Assembly: GCA_963281255.1 (NCBI GenBank)
Contig: OY725490.1
Span: 434,001-498,000 of the forward strand
Direction: 5' to 3'
Length of the DNA stretch: 64,000 bases
Origin: Aphrocallistes beatrix
Lineage: Eukaryota > Porifera > Hexactinellida > Sceptrulophora > Aphrocallistidae
The translations under genes were made by a program, and so were the position numbers. Shown here piece after piece: positions 40,404-51,165 of the stretch. Below the pieces are notes generated by a model, which was given only the letters and a program-made list of their open reading frames with translations, had not been told where the DNA came from and made no database searches. Position 1 is the first letter of the stretch. Each line of letters opens with the position of its first letter.

Positions 40404-43400
40404 TCACACACTAGAGTCATCATCCGACAATTCTATCTTCGCAACCTTGCTACGAGTCCTAGCTCCACTTCTTTGCTTAGAACTCCCACTGTTATTATTG
40501 TTATTATTGTTGTTGTTGTTGTTGTTGCTGCGAGCAGCTCCATGGGGTTCAGATCGATGCACCGCAGTGTCCATTGGCTCAGAGAGGGGCTGTGGAGTGT
40601 TGAAATTGTGTCCGTGTGGGGGAGAGTAGGGAGGGGGTTGGTCAGAACTTGGGGGCTGGGGCTTATGCATTTCTAGCGGTGGGAACAAACTAAAAATAGG
40701 AAAGAAAGTCTATAAATAGCAACAGAACTATAATCGGGTAGATTCTCCTAAATTATAGGAAAATCCTTGCCATAAAAATACATAATAAACCATGGATACA
40801 AAGATATATTGAAACTCTAAAGGGCGTCTAATTATAGAAACTACTGAGTGTTGCTACTATAAATAGGATGCTGAGGTACCTGGCGCTTGTAGAGTGTGGG
40901 TCCTGGTTGATGATCTTGTTCTCTTGACTACCTTGGAATGTGTTCTGATCAGCTGCAGTCTTAACCGGGAGCTTAGCCTCCTAGTTATAATAATACTTCC
41001 TTATATGGAATATCCTTAATTAATAATACTTCCTTATATGGAACATCCTTAATCAATAATACTTCCTTATAAGGAATATCATTAATCAATAATACTCCCT
41101 TATATGGAATTACTTTAATCAATAATACTTCCTTATATGGAATATCCTTAATCAATAATACTTCCTTATATGGAATATCCTTAATCAATAATACTTCCTT
41201 ATAAGGAATATCCTAATCAATAATACTTCCTTATATGGAATATCCTTAATCAATAATACTTCCTTATAAGGAATATCATTAATCAATAATACTCCCTTAT
41301 ATGGAATATCCTTAATTAATAATACTTCCTTATATGGAATTACTTTAATCAATAATACTTCCTTATATGGAATATCCTTAATTAATAATACTTCCTTATA
41401 TGGAATATCCTTAATTAATAATACTTCCTTACAAGGAATATCCTTAATTAATAATACTTCCTTATATGGAATATCATTAATCAATAATACTTCCTTATAT
41501 GGAATATCCTTAATCAATAATACTTCCTTATATGGAATATCCTTAATCAATAATACTTCCTTATATGGAATATCCTAATCAATAATACTTCCTTATATGG
41601 AATATCCTTAATTAATAATACTTCCTTATAAGGAATATCCTTAATTAATAATACTTCCTTATATGGAATATCCTTAATCAATAATACTTCCTTATAAGGA
41701 ATATCCTAATCAATAATACTTCCTTATATGGAATATCCTTAATCAATAATACTTCCTTATATGGAATATCATTAATCAATAATACTCCCTTATATGGAAT
41801 TACTTTAATCAATAATACTTCCTTATATGGAATATCCTTAATCAATAATACTTCCTTATATGGAATATCCTTAATTAATAATACTTCCTTATAAGGAATA
41901 TCCTAATCAATAATACTTCCTTATATGGAATATCCTTAATTAATATTACTTCCTTATAAGGAATATCCTTAATTAATAATACTTCCTTATATGGAATATC
42001 CTTAATTAATAATACTTCCTTATATGGAATATCCTTAATCAATAATACTTCCTTATATGGAATATCCTTAATCAATAATACTTCCTTATATAGAATATCC
42101 TAATCAATAATACTTCCTTATATGGAATATCATTAATCAATAATACTTCCTTACATGGAATATCATTAATCAATAATACTTCCTTATAAGGAATATCCTT
42201 AATCAATAATACTTCCTTATAAGGAATATCCTTAATTAATAATACTTCCTTATATGGAATATCCTTAATCAATAATACTTCCTTATAAGGAATATCCTAA
42301 TCAATAATACTTCCTTATATGGAATATCCTTAATCAATAATACTTCCTTATATGGAATATCATTAATCAATAATACTCCCTTATATGGAATTACTTTAAT
42401 CAATAATACTTCCTTATATGGAATATCCTTAATCAATAATACTTCCTTATATGGAATATCCTTAATTAATAATACTTCCTTATAAGGAATATCCTAATCA
42501 ATAATACTTCCTTATATGGAATATCCTTAATCAATAATACTTCCTTATAAGGAATATCCTTAATTAATAATACTTCCTTATAAGGAATATCCTAATCAAT
42601 AATACTTCCTTATATGGAATATCCTTAATTAATATTACTTCCTTATAAGGAATATCCTTAATTAATAATACTTCCTTATATGGAATATCCTTAATTAATA
42701 ATACTTCCTTATATGGAATATCCTTAATCAATAATACTTCCTTATATGGAATATCCTTAATCAATAATACTTCCTTATATAGAATATCCTAATCAATAAT
42801 ACTTCCTTATATGGAATATCATTAATCAATAATACTTCCTTACATGGAATATCATTAATCAATAATACTTCCTTATAAGGAATATCCTAATCAATAATAC
42901 TTCCTTATATGGAATATCATTAATCAATAATACTTCCTTACATGGAATATCATTAATCAATAATACTTCCTTATAAGGAATATCCTTAATCAATAATACT
43001 TCCTTATAAGGAATATCCTTAATTAATAATACTTCCTTATATGGAATATCCTTAATTAATAATACTTCCTTATAAGGAATATCCTTAATTAATAATACTT
43101 CCTTATATGGAATATCCTTAATCAATAATACTTCCTTATATGGAATATCCTAATCAATAATACTTCCTTATAAGGAATATCCTTAGTCAATAATACTTCC
43201 TTATTTGGAATTACTTCAATCAATAATACTTCCTTATATGGAATACCCTTAATCAATAATACTTCCTTATATGGAAATCCTTAATCAATAAGGTTATGAG
43301 TTAGTAGAGTGGTATCATACAAAATAAGCTGAGGAGCTATAAATAGACTGACCATGGACATGCGGCCTATCTGCGAGAGGAAGGAAGGAGGGGGGGCAGA

Positions 43401-45661
43401 GGGGGTCAGGTCCAGTGAGTAGGAGGGGTCTCTGCTCAGCTGAGCTATCTCAGATTTCAGCTGATCCACTATCTGAGTGTTGGACTGGATCTGAGACTTC
43501 ATGTCTTCCATGCGCGACAGAACACTCCCGGAAATCTGTTAGAGAGAAAGAACATTTTGATAATACAAGGCCGTAGCCACTGGAAAGATTTGTCTGGTTT
43601 CAACCGGACCACTTTTGACCGATTTAACCTCCAAAAGGACAATTTTGTACGGTCGAACTGGCTTCAACCTGGCCACTTTTAGTTCCAACCGAACCACTTC
43701 ACACCTGGTGTCTAATCTTGTAATATCGGTAGGATGCAGTAATTTACGATTTTTCTGCCTCAGATTCATTCTATTTAAAATAAAGACGCAATGTTTACAT
43801 GGCTTCCGCGCCCAAATGACTTAATTGAAAAGGTGTTATCCATGGTCCATTCTTGGAGTGAATACTCGTATTTTCACAGAAATATTTGCGTAAAATATTC
43901 TAATTTTTGGCGACAATATACAAATCTGAAGTGATGGTTTGACCAATGGGATCATCGCTACCTGGTTAAACATGAGTGATGAGCGGAGGTAAGGTGGCTT
44001 CATACCCAGCTGCTCGTGGAAAGGTGTCAGAATTGTGGTGAGAGAGTAGGAATGCTTCACGGCGAGGCCATCTCGTGAGCTCGGCACCTTATAGCCAATC
44101 CTGCCCTTCACAGCTGTGGAGTTGAGGTTGAGGATCTTCAAGGAGTGAGGTGTCAAGTGGTAGCTGCCATTGAGGGAGGGCGTGTACGTGTTCACCTACA
44201 AATAATGCCACTTCACACTTTAGAATCTGAAGAGTGTTGATCAAAGGAGCACACTCTTCTATTAAAAATGGATTATGGAGTTCAAAATTTCAGGAGTGTG
44301 CTGCTTTAAGAAATCTCAAAATTACCTTATACATACATTTTTTTCCTAAATATTAAATTGAAATTTCATACTAATGCCATTTACTGTATATATGTCGGAG
44401 TACGTTAAATCATTTATTAAGTAAAATACCTGAAAATTTCATGCATTTTCCATTATTTATTATATATAATGCCTGAAATTTTCAGATATTTACAGAATAA
44501 CTGATTTGACGCGTTTAAACGGTAGCATATACTTATAGATTATATTAGGAAAACTCTGACATGAATTTAATTTATGAATATCCTGTTTCATTCGGAAATT
44601 TTGGAAAAATCTGATTTAGAATCGCTCTTGGCTCTACTTTGATAATTAAGCAAAATAACTGTGCCTATTTCTCCCTTTTATACCCTCGCGTATCAAGACA
44701 GCTGTCATTCTAACTCACAGACAAGCTCAGCTGCTCCACTACAAGCTGATTGGACAGCGTCTCCACCAGCAGCAGATGCAGGAGATCATAGCCGCGGCCT
44801 TGGAACAGCTGACTCACATTCCTATGCACATATTTCTCACGCAGAGACATCCCACTGGTGGTGTTACGCCGGAAACTGAACCACCCGACCGTACGGGCGT
44901 AGGCGGGCGAACCGCGAGTGAGACACTCAATGCGGGCTAGCTTGGACGGGTCTAGTTGCCCGCATTTGTCGTAGAAGGAGAACTTCGTCTTGAAACAGAT
45001 GAAATCCGTGATTGAGACATTCCTCTCGATCAGCTGATTCTGCTCCTCCGAATCCGACGCCTCTTGCACCAATCTATTTATAGGACATGTTAGAGTGAGG
45101 TGTGAAAATATTCTTCTTCCAAATTTAGTCGTTTTTTCAGTTTCAAATTCGAAAATTTCAATAATAAATAGTCAGGGTCGCTTATTGTGAACCACCAGGG
45201 GACCAAAAAATCTGTTAATGATAGAGATACTTCATATTAAGCGAACTTGATTCAATACAAATCCTATCTAAGAAATGAAATTGGAACCAGGAGATTAGTT
45301 CATAATAAACGAATGTTCATATTAAGCGACCGTGTCTGTAGTACAAACCGTTTTTTCTTGCTATTTCTTTACAGGTTCAAACAGTAAGAAAGAAGATAGT
45401 AAGAAAGCCGATGGAAATTAATATAGATTCGGAACTTTTCACACATTAAATATTCTGAAATGTTAAGAAAAAAAGGTTTCAACTGTAATTTAAGAATTTA
45501 GAGTACAAATCACTGGTGGTTATCGACACTAACCTGTCACTAATGTGTCCGTACAGGAATCCCTCAGTGTCTCCCTGGCAGTTCTTGAGCTTGAACATGA
45601 GGTAGCTGAGAGTGCTGCCACTCACTTGCACCGACACACGAGCAGCTGATTCCGCACTCAT
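40404..45661 (-). CDS. Abraxas/ABRO1-like BRISC scaffold protein
   Basis: Six exons join in frame with GT..AG borders: 45534-45661, 44719-45073, 43962-44195, 43353-43535, 40880-40980 and 40404-40689. They give 428 residues from MSAESAARVSVQVSG. The MPN-like domain spans about residues 1-160; GWFSFRRNTTSGMSLREKYV is the family hallmark. No JAMM zinc ligands are seen, as expected for Abraxas, which holds the deubiquitinase BRCC36 in BRISC/BRCA1-A. A NLNSTAVKGRIGYKV block follows, then a coiled coil in exon 4 (MEDMKSQIQSNTQIVDQLKS). The proline-rich tail contains SDQPPPYSPP and a run of 12 Asn. It ends SDDDSSV without the SPxF BRCT-binding motif, so it is closer to ABRO1. Intron 4 is almost entirely a tandem repeat. 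The last exons are less certain than the first three. Confidence 0.85.
40489..40530 (-). repeat. trinucleotide repeat coding poly-Asn
   Basis: AAC/AAT codons give 12 consecutive asparagines in the last Abraxas exon. The plus strand reads as TTATTATTGTTG. Length variation between individuals is likely at such a tract. Confidence 0.85.
40984..43290. repeat. about 70-copy 33-bp minisatellite of CArG boxes
   Basis: The unit is AATAATACTTCCTTATATGG followed by AATATCCTTAATC, 33 bp, with frequent 31-bp variants lacking TT. I count about 70 units; roughly 64 carry an exact CCTTATATGG, CCTTATAAGG or CCTTATTTGG, all matching CC(A/T)6GG, the SRF-type CArG box. Variants CCTTACATGG, CCTTACAAGG and CCTTATATAG are rare. 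Larger blocks recur (41697-42180 resembles 42290-42870), showing higher-order amplification. The array fills Abraxas intron 4 from a few bases off the exon 5 acceptor to about 60 bp from the exon 4 donor. Reading frames such as LIKDIPYKEVL within it are products of the repeat period. Confidence 0.95.
45074..45533. other. Abraxas intron 1 with pogo-like MITE
   Basis: The intron holds a 172-bp element at 45169-45340. Nothing else is recognisable. Confidence 0.6.
45169..45340. mobile_element. pogo/Tc1-like MITE, second family
   Basis: TAGTCAGGGTCGCTTATTG at the left and AAGCGACCGTGTCTGTA at the right are inverted repeats. The interior (CACCAGGGGACCAAAAA, TTCATATTAAGCGAACTTGA) matches 47881-48048 in reverse orientation. 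Confidence 0.75.
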
Positions 45662-45862
45662 GGAGCTATTTATAGAACTAAATAGGCGGGGAATTAGACG
45701 ATTGGTTGCTAAGCAACAAGTATGCATTCAGATATTCTTCGAGCAATTATTCAAAAAAATATTTCTAATTCTAAATATAAAGAATATCTGATAGGTTCCA
45801 TGGATGTGATAAATAGCTAGCTCGCAAAATTGATGTAAGAAATTCTAACAAATATCAGCCAA

Positions 45863-48800
45863 TCATTTATCTTTCTTTTCGGGAGTGGCAGCTTTCGCAC
45901 CTTGAGAGGTGATAGTTCCAATTTCATCGCTAGACAGCTGAGTGAGGAACTGAGGGAAACTGGAACCAAAGTAGAGCTTGGCATTCTGAGTGATAGCTTT
46001 GTAGCGACTCAGTTCCATATACTCAGGTGTTAGTGTCATTTTGTTGGCAGCTGCTTCTCTCTCAGCTGAGTAGTACCTGGCGTCTGCCACTGCTTTCTCC
46101 TTGGCCAATAGAGTTCTGTCCTCGATTTCTGACATCTTGCGGATGCTTTCTCTCTCGTGCAGCATCTGCTCGTGTTGGATCTTAGCCACCTGTGCCATCT
46201 TCTCGGCCTCGATTATGGCGCGCTTTCTCTCTGTCTCCGCTTCCTTCTCTACCACCTAGGCGCAAAGGAATGTATAGTAAAACATGCATAATCCGATTCG
46301 AGCTGGGAAATGAAAAGTGTCGGAATATACAATACAAATTGTATGGAATGAAACTCATTGGGATATGAAACAATGTCGGATTATAGAGGTTCTCCTGTAT
46401 CTCACATTCACACAGCCAGGGTGCGGCACATGGGGCCTAGGCCGCAACCTCAAAGGCTGTGCCCACTAAAATTTCACAAATTAGCATTGGGTGCCGCAAC
46501 CCTCTCACGGAATTGCCGCACCCTAAAAATTGGGCTGGCTACGCCTCTGCTCACAATTGAGTATAAAAGAGAATCACTTCGGTCTGTCTTGAATAAACTG
46601 GTAAACGGACATTTTGTCGCCAGACATTTCGTGGTATCGACATTTCGTCCTTTCATGTTCAGACGAAATGTCCGCCATTCGAATAAATCAGTGTATTTAA
46701 TTTGATATAACTTTCAAAATATGGAATTTCTTTCGATAATTCGAAATCTACAAGTCTACGAAATTCGTATATATGGCAACCTGGATGTCTATGTGGCATT
46801 CAAACTATTTATAGAGGCAGAATACTTGTATGGTGCTGAGCGACAATGTCGCTAACTTAAAAATTCCAGAGATCCGTGGTTTTAGGCGAAAATTTCTCAC
46901 TTACAAACCCCACAGCTATTCTCTCTGCAAGTAAATTCCCAGTTCGACAACCTGAGAACCATATCTCTTACCCAAAATGCTGCCAAATCTCCACTGGAAA
47001 CGCTGTGTTATCATTTCTAGAGTCAGGGAGATTGTCACTCAGCGCCATATAAGTATTCTGCCTCTATAAATAGTTTGAATACCGCAGAGACACCCAGGTT
47101 ACCATAGATACGGAATATCGTAGAATTGTAGATTTTGGTCGAATCGAAAGAAATTCCATATTTTGAATGTTTCATCAAATTAAATACACAAGTTTATTCA
47201 AGACAAACCGAAGTGATTATCTTATATACTCAATTGTGAGATTCGTAAGTACCGTATTTCCCTGAATAAGCGCCGGGTCTAAAGGGTGAGCGAAATAAAT
47301 AAGCGCCGGGGCTCGAATAAGCGTCGGACGCCGGGGCATTTTAGTTTTCTGAACATGATATCAAACTAGTATTCTCAGTAGTGGCATAGATAGAAGTGCT
47401 TTTTGAAACATTACATTATCCTTTTTTAATAGAACTAACATTCTCAGTTGTGGCAAAAATAAAAGTGCCAGTCAATGTAGTAAACATAAAAAGAGCGCCG
47501 GGTCAAAATAGCGAATGAAAAAAATAAGCGCCGGGTCTAAAGGGTGCACGAAATAAATAAGCGCCCGGGCGCTTATTCGAAGCAATACGGTATTCTGATA
47601 TAGAAGAAGTACTCACCTTCTGTTTCTGTGTGGAGATGAGGAGTTTGGTCTTCTCTCCTTCCATCGACTCGTAATTCTGCCGGATCGCTTCTGGGATTTT
47701 AGGTTTAGTCACGCGCACGGCTTGTACACTCAATCCGGGCGCCATTTGGTTGAGATCTTTCTGCAGCGCAGTTCTCAAGTTCTCGTCTATCTGGTCGAAC
47801 AGGTCTATGTACACGTCTTGCAGTGTGTGGGAGGAGCAGAACTGATTCAGCTCGTGGTGCACCTAAACACGAATACTGTGTACAGTCAGGATCGCTTATT
47901 ATGAACATTCGTTAATTATGAACTAACCTCCTGGCCCCAAATATATTTTTAGGATTTATATTGAATCAAGTTCGCTTAATATGAAGTATCTCCATAATGA
48001 ACATATTTTTGGTCCCCTGGTGGTTCACACTAAGCGACCCTGACTGTATACTCAAACAAGCACACTTCGCTTGCTTGCGTTGGGCGCAGGGTTTCATCCA
48101 GCTTTCCAAAGTCATACGCCTAAATGGACGTTACCATTTTTCGACGCGCCTACTTATAGCATTTTTATATGATTTATGCCTTAGTAGGCGTATGCCGCGC
48201 GCCTAGCCCCAAAAATCATACGCCTAATTATGATCCATGGGATCAAATACGCGCCTCTAGGCGCGCCCAATACGCCTGGATGAAAGCCTGGTTGGGCGGC
48301 TGGTGGACACAATGTGTCTGCCTGATCTGATAAAATAGACATACAGTGGAATTCCCTTATTAGCAACTCGAGTTTCGCTCATAAAATGGTTGCTAATAAG
48401 GGAACAGAATACCGGAAAAGAAATAATAATCAGGGGAGGGCGTTTATTCGTAATCCTAGGTATGTGTGTAATCTCTAGAATCTTGTTCTGACGAGAACAG
48501 TTATAGAGACTGCATATTTTAATCAGAAAATATGTAGAATTTTGATCAGAAATGTGGAATTTGTATCAAATAGTATTGAAATTCCATATTTCTGAAGTTC
48601 TGCATTGATTTTCTGTTCAAAATACAGAGTTTGCCGTAAAATATGGAGCCGACGAACCTTGTTGAATATGAGAGTCCTATCATAGTCAGCTGTGAACTTC
48701 TTGACAACACCGAACACGGCATCTGAATCCAGAATATTCACAACCTCCACTCGATCGAAATATATCATGACACCTCCAGAAGTTCCGCAAGGTACATTCT

Positions 48801-49008
48801 TGATCTCGTCTGTCTGTAGAGTGGTCTGCACTGAGCGGTAGGAGGTGATGAACGGGAGTTTGATGTTGTAGCCCGGAGCTGAGAGGGAAGAGAGGAGAGC
48901 TCCACCCCTGAAGTAGACCCCTACGTGTCCCTCCTCTATCTGGTGGATCGAGTTCAGGAGAAGGAACCCAGAAACTGCGACAAGCCCCACTGCAATGGGA
49001 ATGTACAT
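45863..49008 (-). CDS. Erlin, ER lipid-raft SPFH/prohibitin-domain protein
   Basis: Three exons (48658-49008, 47617-47862, 45863-46255) join in frame, phase 0, to 329 residues; human ERLIN2 has 339. An N-terminal hydrophobic anchor (residues 3-19, [16 protein letters not shown]) is followed by the Band 7 domain. Near-identical Erlin stretches include [40 protein letters not shown] and [14 protein letters not shown], then the coiled-coil region [20 protein letters not shown] and [14 protein letters not shown]. Erlins form large ring complexes in cholesterol-rich ER membrane and guide RNF170 to activated IP3 receptors for ER-associated degradation; they also restrain SREBP. The stop lies only 201 bp upstream of the Abraxas start on the same strand. 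Both introns contain MITEs. Confidence 0.93.
46410..46549. mobile_element. hAT-like remnant in Erlin intron 2
   Basis: The right end CTGGCTACGCCTCTG is the complement of the widespread hAT end CAGAGGCGTAGCCAG. The left end AGCCAGGGTGCGGCAC is decayed. GC-rich (CCTAGGCCGCAACC), no coding sequence. Confidence 0.5.
46550..47240. mobile_element. 691-bp foldback element in Erlin intron 2
   Basis: CTCACAATTGAGTATAAAAG at the left is mirrored by TATATACTCAATTGTGAG at the right. The arms continue through TCACTTCGGTCTGTCTTGAA and TATTTATAGAGGCAGAATAC for some 200-300 bp, with an extra inner palindrome (CGGACATTTTGTC to ACGAAATGTCCG) in the left arm at 46606-46673. Confidence 0.75.
47250..47592. mobile_element. 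343-bp MITE with TACCGTATT ends
   Basis: TACCGTATTTCCCTGAATAA and the inverted CTTATTCGAAGCAATACGGTA bound the element. AAGCGCC motifs recur inside (47266, 47308, 47527, 47555). A related decayed element is at 53747-53965. It is in Erlin intron 2 next to the exon 2 donor. Confidence 0.7.
47881..48048. mobile_element. pogo/Tc1-like MITE in Erlin intron 1
   Basis: TACAGTCAGGATCGCTTATT and its inverse AAGCGACCCTGACTGTA are almost perfect over 17 bp with TA at both edges. It is the second copy of the family at 45169-45340. Confidence 0.8.
48050..48330. mobile_element. GC-rich Helitron-like tail interrupted by a MITE
   Basis: CAAGCACACTTCGCTTGCTT to GCGTTGGGCG and then GCTGGTGGACACAATGTGTC match the tails at 26318-26400 (inverted) and 49385-49450. 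The two halves are split by the element at 48087-48290. Confidence 0.5.
48087..48290. mobile_element. hAT-like MITE, 204 bp, perfect target duplication
   Basis: CAGGGTTTCATCCAGC and the inverted CTGGATGAAAGCCTG are flanked by exact 8-bp repeats GTTGGGCG (48079-48086 and 48291-48298). The interior matches 25661-25851 in reverse orientation (CGCGCCTAG, CCATGGGATCAAATACGCGC). Confidence 0.88.
48350..48420. repeat. short inverted repeat in Erlin intron 1
   Basis: CCCTTATTAGCAACTCGAG is followed after a short gap by GGTTGCTAATAAGGG. It is probably a very short or deleted MITE of the pogo-like type. Confidence 0.5.
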
Positions 49009-49866
49009 CTCAATGAGCTACTGAGCTAACATGAATGCAGTAAGTACCAGTAATTTAGAGTTTAGATTTCACTAAATAGAATTTAAGTGTACTTAGTTTA
49101 CATGGCTGGACGATCTCACGGATCTACGCAACAGCCCAACCAATCTGATTCTGAGAATGAGCTTAAAGGTCCAACGAATTCCTAACCTAAGTCTGTGTGT
49201 CCCTGAAATGGTTAGTATGAGGGATACGGATACTCACGCTTGAGGATAGCAGATGAGTTCTGCGAGTGCCTAATGGACAAAAGTCGCTAAATGCGCACTA
49301 CGGGCGCCAAACATTAATTAACTTTCCGAAACCATTGATAGGTAAATGAAAGTCAAAAAACGGTGACAATGAAGTTATCATTAATGACAAGCATGCTTCG
49401 CATGCTTGCGCTGCGCGGCTGGCAGACACTTTGTGCCTGCCAGAGCCGCCTGGGGCCACATTCATTAATTATATGGGAGATAACATCTCTAATAAGTCTG
49501 TCTTACTATTATAATCGATATCGCACGAAAAATCACCAAATTTATCAAGTTTAAAAATTTTTGATGCGTAATGATGACGTCATAACAGAGTGATGAGTCA
49601 TTATTTATGATGATAGTTGCATCCTATGTGAAGTATATTAATATACACATTCTATTAAAATTTATGCCTTCTATCACCTAAAATGGCTGAGTTATGGTCA
49701 TAAAACTGAAATTTCTAATTATAAAAAAGTGACAATGACGTCATAATTCCATGTTGAGTGGACATTTTCGTTTGAGGTCAGAACTTAGTGGAGTCATAGC
49801 CAAAAGACTCCCACATGCCAAAAAGCTTTCTGTGCCTGGCAGTTTCTTCAATCAATTCGTTTCAGA

Positions 49867-50121
49867 TATATATATCTAAGTTGACTAATTCATTGAAAGA
49901 TGATGAAGAATTATGAATTATTCAATTAGTGAATTATTCAAAATCTCAAACATTAGTGCAGATTCTATGCCCAAAAGTGGTCAAAAGGTTGCTCATGTTA
50001 TACACCTCTAACATTGCTCAGTCCCTAAGCGAAATATCGAATATTTTTTTCATTATTTTATTTTCAAATTTTGAGTAATTCATTGATAATTCATGAATTA
50101 GTCAACTTATATATATATATA
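49867..50121. repeat. foldback repeat
   Basis: TATATATCTAAGTTGACTAA at 49867-49889 is the approximate inverse of AATTAGTCAACTTATATATA at 50096-50115. The AATTATGAATTATTCAATTAG interior is itself partly palindromic. Confidence 0.6.
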
Positions 50122-50846
50122 TGTTAGAACAAATTTGCGAAATCAACAATTATGCATAATTGTTCATTTTACAACAATTATGTATAATTGTTCATCTAAT
50201 GTAACAATTATGCATAATTGTTGTTAAATGAACAGTTTTACATAATTGTTTAAAATGTAAACAACAATTATGCACAATTGTTGTGAAATGAACAGTTTTA
50301 CATAATTGTTAAAAATGGAAGCAACAATTATGCATAACTATTAATGGTGCTACTGAGTTCCAAAGAAAAACCAATTTATTGAACAAAAAAATATTTGGTA
50401 GTACAGTCCACTCCCCGAAAACCGGGGCACCTCGGGACCAGAGCTCAGCCTTCAGCCATTGTATAGTATATACGTATATGTACACACTACACACTACACA
50501 GTCAGTCTGTCACATAGATAACTATAATTTCACTATAACACAACAAGCATAACCGTATGGAGCCAAGTAAGGCTCAGTCTAACACACGAAATTCCAAAAT
50601 TTCTCTTCCGACGGTCAGTCAGACTTATTATGACACTTGGAGCTACGCTGTAGGTCTTTACTAACATTAAGGTAGCTACAGATAGCTGACAGGCAGAATG
50701 CGCGAGTCAGGATGACAATTATGCATAATTGTTGCTTACATTTAAAACAATTATGTAAAACTGTTCATTTCACAACAATTATGCATAATTGTTACATTAG
50801 ATGAACAATTATGCATAATTGTTGATTTCGCAAATTTGTTCTAACA
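50122..50846. mobile_element. 725-bp foldback element made of short palindromes
   Basis: Left arm (50122 to about 50335) and right arm (50711-50846) are inverse copies, starting TGTTAGAACAAATTTGCG. Each arm is a string of near-identical palindromes ACAATTATGCATAATTGT separated by short spacers. The unique centre (50340-50710) contains CCCCGAAAACCGGGGC and no convincing gene. Flanks are (TA)n on both sides. Confidence 0.8.
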
Positions 50847-51165
50847 TATATATATATATATATCCTCACTATTAAATGACACAGTGGGGACAGGACTTTT
50901 GTCCGCATCTTTCTAAAAAGCACAAAAAGAAGTTAGCACCCGCGAATATTCGAGATAGGCATATGGTAAATTCATTCCGTTCCACGAGGTTTGTCCTTTA
51001 TAGAGGGTTGTCCGCTTTTCGCTTTGGGACACTGTAATTAGTAATGCTTTTGAATACAGCAAAGCAATTTTCGGTTCTAACTCTACTACTCTACTTGAAC
51101 ATAAACAAAATATCCTAACATATACAAAATATTCAAAAAATAATCCAACCAGTCAATACTTCTGC

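Larger units (their letters stand above)
49009..51165. other. intergenic between Erlin and the TRIM array
   Basis: No gene is seen. 49190-49330 is a dispersed repeat (GTCCCTGAAATGGTTAG, ACGCTTGAGGATAGCAG) with relatives at 53440-53560 and 63880-63990. 49385-49450 is the GC-rich Helitron-like tail (GCATGCTTCGCATGCTTGCG). Two foldback elements follow at 49867-50121 and 50122-50846. 50940-51040 has pogo-like end sequence (GAGGGTTGTCCGCTTTTCG) shared by the 3' flanks of the TRIM genes. Confidence 0.6.

Noticed and set aside
40398..40676. Plus-strand frames with poly-Val or poly-Leu opposite the last Abraxas exon
   Set aside because: They are readings of the Asn-coding trinucleotide repeat in the wrong strand.
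40985..43125. Several minus-strand reading frames with repeated LIKDIPYKEVL
   Set aside because: The 33-bp unit is divisible by three and lacks stops in one frame; 31-bp variants break it repeatedly. It lies wholly inside Abraxas intron 4.
46358..46705. 115-codon plus-strand frame
   Set aside because: It runs through an hAT remnant and a foldback element inside Erlin intron 2 and has no protein-like features.
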